16,698 nt of DNA from CAZGMJ01 sp964649005 (GTDB lineage Bacteria > Planctomycetota > Phycisphaerae > Sedimentisphaerales > Anaerobacaceae), in NCBI GenBank assembly GCA_964649005.1, contig CAZYMD010000117.1:1-16698 (forward strand). The letters are read 5' to 3'. The notes below the pieces were generated by a model that saw nothing but the letters and a program-made list of their open reading frames with translations, was not told where the DNA came from and made no database searches. A program made the position numbers and the translations under genes. Shown here piece by piece: positions 1 to 6,842 of this stretch (its first letter is position 1; each line of letters starts with the position of its first letter).

Positions 1-311
1 GAATAGCCTGTCGATGTGCCGATCTCGACGATATTCTTTGCATTCATCGACTGGGCTGTTATCCGCAAAAATCGTCCATCCTGCGGGGGCACATTTCTGT
101 AGCTCATGGTTGTACGTATTTCATCCAAAATACCGAGGATTTTCTTCTCGTTGTCGTCTTTTGGTAGAGGTTGCTTCTCGAGAGTCGAGCCGCTTTGTCC
201 GCGACCTCGCCCTCCAAACTGACGCTGTGCGGGAGCGCTCGAGAGCAGGATTGCTACAATTGCGATGACAACGAGGCATATTGTGATGGTTGACCGTCCG
301 GCGTTTCTCAT
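1..311 (-). CDS. Exported class I SAM-dependent methyltransferase (N-terminal part)
   Basis: This is the first 103 codons of a gene that runs off the left edge on the minus strand. The ATG at 311 follows an AAGGAG ribosome binding site about ten bases upstream. The protein opens with a hydrophobic export segment (about residues 8-30, ending SSAPAQ), then a charged linker. A helical stretch (around ILDEIRTT) comes next, and then the glycine-rich SAM-binding motif I, seen as NIVEIGTSTGYS just before the edge. That arrangement, with a helix and a QGRFL-like segment (here DGRFLRI) before motif I, fits predicted O-methyltransferases such as the COG4122/Methyltransf_24 group. The substrate is unknown. 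An export signal on a SAM enzyme is odd, because SAM is cytosolic; the segment may instead be a membrane anchor. The catalytic and substrate regions lie outside the window. Confidence 0.8.
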   Translation of the reverse strand, partial: MRNAGRSTITICLVVIAIVAILLSSAPAQRQFGGRGRGQSGSTLEKQPLPKDDNEKKILGILDEIRTTMSYRNVPPQDGRFLRITAQSMNAKNIVEIGTSTGY

Positions 312-407
312 TCTAAGCTTCTCCTTAATCCTTGTACCTGGTTTCAATTGCCTGTACAGATAGCGCAGTTACAGACGGTCGGGAGAGGTATATGATTGCC
401 TGTTTTT

Positions 408-644
408 TTATCCGCCCGCTAAGTTCTTTTTTAGAAGGTGTTTATCGAACCAGTCGACCCAGGCTTTGTTGGCTTTCTCGGCGTTTTTGCCCGCAAAGCC
501 ATGAAAACAAGGATCATGATCAGGATGGTCCAGAGGATTCGGCGTTTGCTGCCAACAAATGGTCTTATGCGATAGCCCTTTCATTGTTGCGGGTGAAAAT
601 AATAGCATTAAAACGGGCGCCAGATAGCGATCGTGCAAACTCAC
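408..644 (-). pseudogene. Probable C-terminal remnant of an alpha/beta hydrolase
   Basis: A 78-codon reading frame starts with GTG at 644, overlapping the TGA of the nucleoside hydrolase gene as GTGA, and ends with TAA at 408. The last 35-40 residues look like the end of a prolyl-oligopeptidase or dienelactone-hydrolase type alpha/beta hydrolase. They contain an HGF motif (in CFHGFAGKNAEKA), where such enzymes carry the catalytic histidine, followed by a terminal helix with AWVDWFDKHL. The nucleophile elbow, the acidic residue and the rest of the fold are absent upstream, because that DNA encodes the nucleoside hydrolase. It cannot be an active hydrolase alone. The most likely reading is a decayed gene left behind by a deletion; a short coupled protein of new function is possible. 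The hydrolase assignment is by eye. Confidence 0.45.
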
Positions 645-1621
645 TTCTGCTTATCGAGTTTGGTGAAGAAGTCCCTGAAGATCGGATCGCGGTTGACGAA
701 ATTGAGCTTTCTTATCAGGTGACGGGAATTGTCGAAGCTGAACGTGTAGTTGTCCGTCACGATTGGGCTGTGTACCAGGTCCGACGGCAGCCACCTATCG
801 TTGATCACCCAGGCAATCGCGGTCATATCCCACAGGACTTTGGACCATCCGAAGTGATCTTTCCTATACTCCTTGAATATCTTGAGCAGATAATCGCCGA
901 TTTCCCCGCGTCCCGCAACGTATCGCTCCATCTCAGGCACGGTAGTGGTAAAGTGCGTGACGATAGGGGTGCAGGGTAGCTGCACAAACGGTACGCCACT
1001 GTCGAAGATGATGCGCGAGGCGTTTAGGTCTTGCATGAAGTTGAACTCTCTCTGGTGTGGCCAATTGTGTCCGTTGCCGCCCAGCCACACGACGACGATG
1101 TTCTTGATGATAGATGGATCGATCAGAATGGCGTTGCTGACGTTGGTGATCGCCCCGACAGCAGCAACGTACAGCGGATCATCAGGGCTGCTCTTTCTGG
1201 CTCGCTCGACCAGGTCCATCGCTGCCGGGCTTTTCTCAGGCTTCTTGATATCGGTCAGGTAATGCGTGCTGCCTTTGAATGCGAAGCCATCAGGCGACTT
1301 GTCCAGGCGGCTCAACAGGCGAAGGATTTCTTCGTAGCTTTTTTCCATACCGTTACCGGGTCCGGTTGACCTGTTGTTCTTGAACGGAGCTGCGTAGACG
1401 GCCTGAACGTCCAACTCCGGCGAGATCAACGCATAAACCACGGCGAACTGATCGTCGATCTCGTTATACGTGTCGGTATCCAGAACCATTCGAACCGGCC
1501 TGCCGCTCGGCGGCTTTAGCATTTCAATCCGCTGAGATTCTGATATGGCCGGGAATTGCTGCCCATAAACAAACCCACTTGTCAAACTTACAAATAGAAT
1601 CGCACTCAGTATCACCTTCAT
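641..1621 (-). CDS. Secreted nucleoside hydrolase (IU-NH family)
   Basis: This encodes a 326-residue protein, near the usual 310-340 of inosine-uridine nucleoside hydrolases, which split nucleosides into base and ribose. The ATG at 1621 is preferred because AAAGGG lies 8-9 bases upstream and a signal peptide follows at once (residues 1-20, ending VYG). Earlier in-frame ATGs lack a ribosome binding site. The metal and ribose-binding aspartates appear as DTDTYNEIDD (48-57), two residues longer than the classic DxDxxxDD. EFNFMQDLNAS resembles the family's EFN-x-x-x-D-x-x-A motif. The late HD pair reads WD in LWDMTAIAW, so the usual histidine is replaced. Such variants occur in exported relatives, so activity is likely but the substrate is open. 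It would act outside the cytoplasm. A 9-bp inverted repeat lies just upstream. Confidence 0.85.
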   Translation of the reverse strand: MKVILSAILFVSLTSGFVYGQQFPAISESQRIEMLKPPSGRPVRMVLDTDTYNEIDDQFAVVYALISPELDVQAVYAAPFKNNRSTGPGNGMEKSYEEILRLLSRLDKSPDGFAFKGSTHYLTDIKKPEKSPAAMDLVERARKSSPDDPLYVAAVGAITNVSNAILIDPSIIKNIVVVWLGGNGHNWPHQREFNFMQDLNASRIIFDSGVPFVQLPCTPIVTHFTTTVPEMERYVAGRGEIGDYLLKIFKEYRKDHFGWSKVLWDMTAIAWVINDRWLPSDLVHSPIVTDNYTFSFDNSRHLIRKLNFVNRDPIFRDFFTKLDKQK

Positions 1622-1638
1622 CGCATACCCTTTCATTG

Positions 1639-1673
1639 CTGTTACTTTAGTTGGCTGGCTCCGCAAGTAACAG
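1639..1673 (-). promoter_or_regulatory. Inverted repeat in the leader of the nucleoside hydrolase gene
   Basis: CTGTTACTT at 1639-1647 and AAGTAACAG at 1665-1673 are perfect 9-base inverted copies separated by 17 bases. The repeat ends 17 bases before the chosen ATG (1621). It could be a two-half-site operator or an RNA hairpin in the 5' leader. There is no T-run after it, so it is not a standard terminator for the upstream lipoprotein gene. Confidence 0.45.
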
Positions 1674-1792
1674 AACCAGGATTGTGCGCAAGCACATCCC
1701 ACAACAGGATAACCGACGCCGAACCCTAAGGCAAGCAAGGCAACAATGGTGAAATATAAGCACGGCGGCGATTCGCTAAGAAAGGCTCGTTG

Positions 1793-2803
1793 CTACTTCA
1801 AACCTGTTGGGCCGAAGAAGTAAGGGCGGATTTTCTCGCCGGTTCTCTCAATCGGGAAATCCAGTTCATGTCTGCCGTCATCGATGATGATTTTCGAGTT
1901 GGTGACATCGATCTTTCCGATAGATTCTTTAATCGATGGGAACCGCTTGAGATAGTAGTCCTTCAGGTCCACAGCCACCACTCCTTCGCCCCATAGTCCT
2001 ATGATCAGCCAGGAGCCCGCCTTTGCCAAGGCATTTACAGAATTGTATTGGCTGTCCACCCGGAAAACGAGAAAATACTCTTCATTTTCTCTGTCGTATG
2101 CCATCAATCCCGAGCGATATCTTGCGTATATGATGTTGCCATCTTCCAGGTATGGTTTTTTGTCAGGCTTGAATCCCTGGGGCTTTTTCTTATACCTGCG
2201 GAGCTTCAGCCCGCCCTCGGCGATATGCCCGTTTTCCTTGCCCCAGAAATGCACGGCGTAGTTTGGGTCATCAGTTCGGCAAAGGATGTCACTTTCGGCG
2301 ATGTAGCCATAGGCGTATTTGATTGTGTCGAGAAACTCTCGCTCGGGGGCGTAGTTGGGATCGGTGGCGTTATCCGACCATTCAAGCCCGCTCGGATAGT
2401 ACATATCCAGCGAGTTCCAGACCAGATGCAGTTGAATCTGCCCGGACTCACCCGGCGGAGTCATTCGCAGAATGTCCTCGCCCATCCGCGTTCCCCAGTA
2501 TTGGACAGCTTCGAACCGGCTCTTTCGACCGTCCCCTCGAAGATCGACCGAGCCCAGCGTCAGATAGCATCTTTCCAGCCAGGGTTTTGGATCCAGCTCG
2601 ATCCTCGCCTTGGCTTCTTCGGCTGCTTTTACCGCCTGTTCGTATCGAATCCGGCAGTCTTTGGACGAGTCGGATGATTTCTGATTTGTCTTTGTCTGGG
2701 TACTTTCGCTTTTGTCACTACAACCGGCTGCCGGAAGAAGAAACACCAAGGCCAATCCCACCAGCACCCTCCTGCAAATCGAGCTGTTTTTCGAGCGGGC
2801 CAT
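1793..2803 (-). CDS. Lipoprotein of unknown function, paralogue 1
   Basis: The protein has 336 residues. The ATG at 2803 follows GGAAAGG with good spacing. A positively charged start (RSK, RR) and hydrophobic core lead to a lipobox, PAAGC, with the lipidated cysteine at residue 28, so the mature protein should be anchored in an envelope membrane. A Ser/Lys/Thr-rich linker follows. The body has a helical EQAVKAAEEAKARIELDPKPW region and many conserved aromatic and glycine residues (VDLRGDGRKSRFEA, NSLDMYYP, CRTDDPNYAVHFWGK, GLMAYDRE). No known catalytic motif was recognised. The WLIIGLWGEGVVAVDLKDYYLK segment resembles one blade of a propeller or a beta-sandwich, but that is weak. It is a close paralogue of the protein at 4492-5502 and transcribed in the same direction. 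Function unknown. Confidence 0.85.
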   Translation of the reverse strand: MARSKNSSICRRVLVGLALVFLLPAAGCSDKSESTQTKTNQKSSDSSKDCRIRYEQAVKAAEEAKARIELDPKPWLERCYLTLGSVDLRGDGRKSRFEAVQYWGTRMGEDILRMTPPGESGQIQLHLVWNSLDMYYPSGLEWSDNATDPNYAPEREFLDTIKYAYGYIAESDILCRTDDPNYAVHFWGKENGHIAEGGLKLRRYKKKPQGFKPDKKPYLEDGNIIYARYRSGLMAYDRENEEYFLVFRVDSQYNSVNALAKAGSWLIIGLWGEGVVAVDLKDYYLKRFPSIKESIGKIDVTNSKIIIDDGRHELDFPIERTGEKIRPYFFGPTGLK

Positions 2804-2988
2804 TGTGTACCTTTCCGGAAAAGCCTATACAGCATAACACTGGCGACAAATACGGGCAAGGGCAGCAGTGAATCATCGTCGGGATTTCTCAGGTGCGCAA
2901 CAGGCAATAGCTGGCAGGCGTCTGTGTCGTTAGCGGTCCCGAAGTTCTTGTTCAACTGTTGTAGAGTCTCTCGGCTCTTATCTTCGAT

Positions 2989-3372
2989 CTATCCAGGTGT
3001 GAGCAGGCGCTGGATTAGGGCGTTTATGCTCAGACCAAAGCAGACCAGGGCTGTGACCAGGCAGGCGAATCCGAAGACGTTGATTACCCCCGCGATGAAA
3101 CGCTCTTCGAAATAAGGGGAGCCTGCCGAGCGTTTTTTCAGTTTGAATCCTATCGTAAACAGAGGATAGAAGACACCGAGTGAACCGAGACCTGTGAGTG
3201 CGCCTCTTAGAGGGCTTTTAATGAACGAGCCTTCTTTCCAGTGTAACTTGGCAATAAGGGTGAAACACACGATGGAAGTGATAACAGACAGGCAACCTGC
3301 CACTATTGGAATCCATCTGCGAAGTGGCTTTCGTTTTTGTTTCTTAGTATCGACATTATTGCCCATTGGCAT
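2989..3372 (-). CDS. Small three-helix membrane protein, unknown
   Basis: This 127-residue protein starts at ATG 3372, with TGGAAG about six bases upstream. A very basic N-terminus (KKQKRKPLRR, 10-19) precedes three predicted membrane segments at about 20-41, 57-77 and 92-115. By the positive-inside rule the N-terminus should be cytoplasmic. Two conserved-looking loop features are visible: a hydrophilic HWKEGSF loop after helix 1 and a basic KLKKRS loop after helix 2. I do not recognise a family. It is transcribed toward the first lipoprotein gene with a 185-base gap, so co-transcription is possible but not shown. A reading frame this long with a ribosome binding site and consistent helices is likely a real gene. 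Confidence 0.65.
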   Translation of the reverse strand: MPMGNNVDTKKQKRKPLRRWIPIVAGCLSVITSIVCFTLIAKLHWKEGSFIKSPLRGALTGLGSLGVFYPLFTIGFKLKKRSAGSPYFEERFIAGVINVFGFACLVTALVCFGLSINALIQRLLTPG

Positions 3373-3546
3373 TCGGCTTCCAAATAATCATAAGACAACT
3401 AATACCATGACATTTTAGCGCGTGGACGTCAAGACACTTCACTGCCAAACAGAAGAATCAACAGGTTTGTGGTCTTTAACCAATTTTGTGAAATCCTGAA
3501 AAGCTGAATATTCTGCGAATTAGCATGCAATGGCTATATCGATCGA

Positions 3547-3576
3547 TTGACGTGTTGAAATATAGGCCCCTATTGT
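3547..3576 (+). promoter_or_regulatory. Possible sigma70 promoter for the 3693 gene
   Basis: TTGACG (3547-3552) and TATTGT (3571-3576) are separated by 18 bases and lie about 117 bases before the start codon at 3693. The boxes match five of six and four of six consensus bases. This is the only element I can name in the 320-base gap 3373-3692, which otherwise shows no gene. Similar boxes can occur by chance. Confidence 0.3.
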
Positions 3577-3692
3577 GGTATCATTGACCATCTTGTGTCC
3601 AGGGGCACCTATTATAAACATCAGGATTTGTTTCCATAAATCGTTTATTTTTAAGACTGCAGCTTACAAAAGAACATATTAGAAGGACCGAT

Positions 3693-4337
3693 ATGGGTAA
3701 GGCAGGCACGAGAATCCGGCTAATGATGGTTTGGGCGGTTTTTCTACTGCTCTTCGTTTCGGCGGTGGGAATGGGCTTCAGGCAGCTTTGGCTCGAAGGT
3801 GTTTTCAAAAAGCAGCAGGAGCCGGAACGGGCGCAATCCGTTGAGTTTGAGGCCACCATCACTGAGGAAGCATCGGCTGATTTTAGCGAGAAAGATGAAC
3901 AATTCCTGATGTGGCTTGAGCAGCAGATGCAATGGCAGGCGAATAAGGAAGTTCGAGAGATTGCTGCTGAAGCGGATTATGAATCAGAGAATATCCACGG
4001 ACCGGTTCGTGACACTAAACCTGCAACCGGCAAACAACGGATTCAGATGCTTAAAGACATCTATTCTGGCAATTCGTTGAAAGACGAGTATATGAAACAA
4101 TCATTAAAGAGTGGCGATAATGACGATTGGTTAAAGGGTGAATACACCAAATCCTACGGTGCGAAAGAATTCACAAAGATCTCCGTTAGCAAAAATGAAA
4201 ATGTCTATATAAATGCAGAAGGCGAACAATGGCGCGTCAGTGAATTGCCCGATGGCACAACCAGAAAAGTGCAGGTAATGCCGGACGGTAGTGAAGGCGA
4301 GGTGTACATCAGCAGCGGCTACAAATCCGCAAAATAA
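3693..4337 (+). CDS. Membrane-anchored protein of unknown function
   Basis: This 214-residue protein starts at ATG 3693 after AGAAGGA, an excellent ribosome binding site. It has one N-terminal membrane segment (about residues 9-29) after a basic start (GKAGTRIR), so the rest is probably outside the cytoplasm. The middle (about 40-130) is rich in Glu, Lys and Gln and predicted to be helical and possibly coiled. The C-terminal part has short beta-like segments, with two similar pieces each holding a PDG turn (SELPDGTTRKVQV and VMPDGSEGEVYI). No known domain was recognised. It lies between the two lipoprotein paralogues but on the opposite strand, so it is not in their transcription unit. No terminator is visible in the 154-base convergent gap after it. 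Confidence 0.7.
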   Translation: MGKAGTRIRLMMVWAVFLLLFVSAVGMGFRQLWLEGVFKKQQEPERAQSVEFEATITEEASADFSEKDEQFLMWLEQQMQWQANKEVREIAAEADYESENIHGPVRDTKPATGKQRIQMLKDIYSGNSLKDEYMKQSLKSGDNDDWLKGEYTKSYGAKEFTKISVSKNENVYINAEGEQWRVSELPDGTTRKVQVMPDGSEGEVYISSGYKSAK

Positions 4338-4491
4338 AGAATATTCCCGATACTGATGTTGCGTTAATTGCAGGTTCCTTATCAAAGTGTGGCCAGACCT
4401 TTTGATCTCGGATCGCCGGGACTCGGGGCGACAAAGGCGCTGTACTTCATTTACAATGCCAGAAAGCAATTCAGTATGATAAAGGTTGTGA

Positions 4492-5502
4492 CTATTTCAG
4501 GTCGGTCGGCCCGAAGAAGTAAAGGCGGGCTTTGGCGCCTGTTCTGCTGATTGGGCGGTCCAGCTCATATTTGCCATAATCGATGATGATCTTCGAGCCT
4601 GTCACGTCGATCTTATCGATGGTTCCTTTTATAGACGGGAACCTTTTGAGATAGAAATCCTTGAGATCAACCGCCACCAGCCCTTCGGTCCACAGGCCTA
4701 TCAATAGCCATGAATCTACCTTGGCGAGGATGTTTACCGACGAGTATTGGTTATCAGGATGATAGAGTAGAAAGTATTCGCCCTTCTGACGGTTGTACGC
4801 CATGAGGCCTGAGCCGTATTTCACATAGACGATAGGGCCTACTTCCAAGTGAGGTTTCGTATCAAGCTTGAATTTACGCGGCATCTTCTTGTACTTGCGA
4901 ATCTTCAGCTTTCCTTCGGTGATGCAACCGTTGTCTTTGCCCCAGAAATGCACAGCGTAATTAGGGTCATCGGTCCGGCATAGAATATCGCGTTCGGAGA
5001 TATAATCGTAGGCGTATTTAACTGTGTCGAGAAATTCCCTCTCGGCGGCATAGTCGGAATCATCGGCGTTGGCGGACCACTCAATCCCGGGTGGATAGTA
5101 CATATCCAGCGAATTCCAATACAGTCGCAACTGGATCGGCTTAGACCGATCAGGTGGAATCATCCGCAGAAATTCCTCACCCTCTCTGGTTCCCCAGTTG
5201 GTGAGAGCCTCGAACCGGCTCTTTCGCCCATCTCCCCGCAGATCGACCTGACCCAGCGTAAGGTAGGAGCTTTCCAGCCATGGTTCGGGATCGAGCTCGA
5301 CTCGCGCCTTGGCTTCTTCGGCAGCCAGCACGGCTTGTCCGTAAATAGCGCGACAGTTCTCGTCTATTTCAGGGCGTGCCGGCTTTGGCGATGTGCCGGT
5401 GCAGCCGCCCACAGCGAAACACAGCGCAAAGGTAAGCACCACAGGTACTCCCTTGCGTACAGCACTACTTTGCAGGTACTTTGTTGTCCACGATTCTGAC
5501 AT
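4492..5502 (-). CDS. Lipoprotein of unknown function, paralogue 2
   Basis: This protein has exactly 336 residues, like its paralogue at 1793-2803, and aligns with it without gaps from the mature region to the shared FFGPT-x-LK end. I judge roughly two thirds of positions identical by eye. The lipobox is AVGGC with the cysteine at residue 34, after a longer basic N-terminus (TTKYLQSSAVRKG). Shared blocks include VDLRGDGRKSRFEA, CRTDDPNYAVHFWGK and LKRFPSIK. The signal peptide and linker differ most, while the body is conserved, which suggests an old duplication kept by selection. ATG 5502 has no clear ribosome binding site; no better start keeps the lipobox. Function unknown; it is likely an envelope protein. 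It diverges from the repeat protein at 5698. Confidence 0.83.
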   Translation of the reverse strand: MSESWTTKYLQSSAVRKGVPVVLTFALCFAVGGCTGTSPKPARPEIDENCRAIYGQAVLAAEEAKARVELDPEPWLESSYLTLGQVDLRGDGRKSRFEALTNWGTREGEEFLRMIPPDRSKPIQLRLYWNSLDMYYPPGIEWSANADDSDYAAEREFLDTVKYAYDYISERDILCRTDDPNYAVHFWGKDNGCITEGKLKIRKYKKMPRKFKLDTKPHLEVGPIVYVKYGSGLMAYNRQKGEYFLLYHPDNQYSSVNILAKVDSWLLIGLWTEGLVAVDLKDFYLKRFPSIKGTIDKIDVTGSKIIIDYGKYELDRPISRTGAKARLYFFGPTDLK

Positions 5503-5627
5503 GATTCACAAAGAATACATATTCCTGGCGTCACAGGCAAGAGGCAAATGAGCGTTAATGGCCGTTAAAGAGGCTTTCTGCGGGTGTGTTGCCCTCTCAA
5601 TCCGCCGATAAGAGGCTGAAATTCTTT

Positions 5628-5656
5628 TTGACAACCGATTATAGGTCAAGTACAAA
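5628..5656 (+). promoter_or_regulatory. Sigma70-type promoter for the 5698 gene
   Basis: A perfect -35 box, TTGACA (5628-5633), lies 17 bases before TACAAA (5651-5656, four of six consensus bases). A transcript would start near 5663, leaving a leader of about 35 bases that contains the GGAGGA ribosome binding site (5685-5690). This is the best-formed promoter in the window. Confidence 0.6.
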
Positions 5657-5697
5657 ACAGTCATTGGCATTATTACTCTTTTTTGGAGGAATACGTT

Positions 5698-6726
5698 ATG
5701 CAGCGCAAAACACTTCTTAAAGCAGTTCTGTTTCATTCAATAATTCTTCTGGTCCTACTGTCATCCGGAGCTTTCGCCCAGCAGGCCCGCAGGGGAGGGA
5801 TTGGGATGTTCGGAGACTGGAAGTTCAAGGTCGAGTATGAGGGCAGGCAGATGGAATCAATCCTGTCGTTCTCTCGTGACGCCGAGGGTAACCGGACCGC
5901 TTCCCTGATCAGCTTCTGGGGGGTCAGCGAGCTTAAAGACCTGAAGTTCGAGAATGGCGAGCTGAGCTTCGTTCAGTCCAACCGATTCGGCGATCAGGAG
6001 TTCACCCAGACCTTCAATGGCAAGATCGAGGAGGGCAAGCTCACCGGGATGATGAAAGGTGACAGGGGTGAGTTTAAGGTCACAGGCGAGCGTATGCCGC
6101 GAATGTCCAGGGCTGTCGGTGTCTGGGAACTCACGCTCAAGATGGGCGAGCGAGAATTTAATTCGAAGCTTATCGTGGATGTAAATAAGGAAGGCGAGCT
6201 TACAGGTAAGTGGGAAAGCCAGCGGGGTGAAAGCCAAGTCAGCGATCTGGTATACGAACGCGGCACACTGACATTCAAGCGGACCAGCACGTATCAGGGG
6301 AATGAGCGACAGTCCACCTTCGAAGGAGCCATCGACCGCCAGACCGGCATGCTGACCGGCACGATGAAATCCGAGAGAGGCGAGATTGCAGTAGAAGGCA
6401 AACGTCTTGGCGTCGACCTGATCGGGACCTGGAACCTGGAAACCACCAGCGAACGCGGCACGCGCAAACAAAGGCTGACGGTTTATCCGAATATGACCGG
6501 CCTCTACGGCGCCATGCCGATCAAGAAGATCGAACTCACCGAGGGCAAGGTAACTTTCATGATCGTCATGCAATTCGGTGAGAACAAGTTCGAGATGAAC
6601 TTCGAAGGCAAAATCGAAGAAGGCAAGCTCCTCGGCGAAATGAAGACCTCACGTGGCGCCAACAAGGTAACAGGCACCAAAGTCGTCCGCAGGTTTGTAA
6701 GACAGCGGCCGAGCGTGAACAACTAA
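5698..6726 (+). CDS. Exported protein with three tandem beta-type repeats, unknown
   Basis: This is a 342-residue protein. ATG 5698 is chosen because GGAGGA sits 7 bases upstream and a signal peptide follows (1-28, cleavage near AFAQ). An upstream TTG at 5683 overlaps the ribosome binding site and is unlikely. The mature protein is three copies of a unit of about 90-95 residues, opening at G39-D-W, G141-V-W and G243-T-W. Each unit contains an EG-x-L-(T/S)F-type strand, a (F/Y)-(N/E)-G-x-I segment and a GxMK-x-x-RG turn, ending in (V)TG or (V)EG. The pattern suggests beta-barrel or lipocalin-like folding. Proteins of this kind are common in planctomycetes, but no function is established that I can name. 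It has its own promoter and terminator and stands as a single gene. Confidence 0.8.
   Translation: MQRKTLLKAVLFHSIILLVLLSSGAFAQQARRGGIGMFGDWKFKVEYEGRQMESILSFSRDAEGNRTASLISFWGVSELKDLKFENGELSFVQSNRFGDQEFTQTFNGKIEEGKLTGMMKGDRGEFKVTGERMPRMSRAVGVWELTLKMGEREFNSKLIVDVNKEGELTGKWESQRGESQVSDLVYERGTLTFKRTSTYQGNERQSTFEGAIDRQTGMLTGTMKSERGEIAVEGKRLGVDLIGTWNLETTSERGTRKQRLTVYPNMTGLYGAMPIKKIELTEGKVTFMIVMQFGENKFEMNFEGKIEEGKLLGEMKTSRGANKVTGTKVVRRFVRQRPSVNN
5812..6681 (+). repeat. Three in-gene tandem repeat units
   Basis: The coding sequence holds three diverged repeats at about 5812-6093, 6118-6402 and 6424-6681. Units 1 and 3 are closest near their ends: both encode GKIEEGKL followed by MK and RG. Unit 2 carries an insertion-like DRQTG where the others have EEG. 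They are protein-level repeats; the DNA has diverged. Confidence 0.7.
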
Positions 6727-6761
6727 AGAGCATTAAATGCCCTTAATGAAGTATACTGTGG

Positions 6762-6799
6762 TGAGCCTGATGAAGATTATTTGTCAGGCTCATTTTTTT
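6762..6799 (+). terminator. Rho-independent terminator after the repeat-protein gene
   Basis: TGAGCCTGA (6762-6770) pairs perfectly with TCAGGCTCA (6784-6792) around a 13-base loop and is followed by seven T residues (6793-6799). It lies 36 bases after the stop of the repeat protein and before the GH28-like gene, so the two are probably separate transcription units. Confidence 0.85.
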
Positions 6800-6842
6800 C
6801 TACTTTGATCCCGACGGCGGGAGATCTAACAGCGGTGGTGGC

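Noticed and set aside
332..979. A 215-codon plus-strand frame opposite the nucleoside hydrolase gene
   Set aside because: It is the antisense of a well-supported gene with signal peptide and family motifs, has no ribosome binding site, and shows no recognisable domain.
2629..2955. A 108-codon minus-strand frame overlapping the first lipoprotein's start
   Set aside because: It overlaps about 175 bases of a convincing gene in another frame and its sequence after residue 50 is low-complexity shadow; the lipobox frame has the ribosome binding site.
5506..5736. A 76-codon minus-strand frame between divergent genes
   Set aside because: It covers the good promoter at 5628-5656 and the start of the plus-strand repeat gene and has no ribosome binding site or domain.
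5857..6573. A 238-codon minus-strand frame inside the repeat protein gene
   Set aside because: It is a shadow frame: the plus-strand protein has a signal peptide, repeats, promoter and terminator, the minus frame has none.
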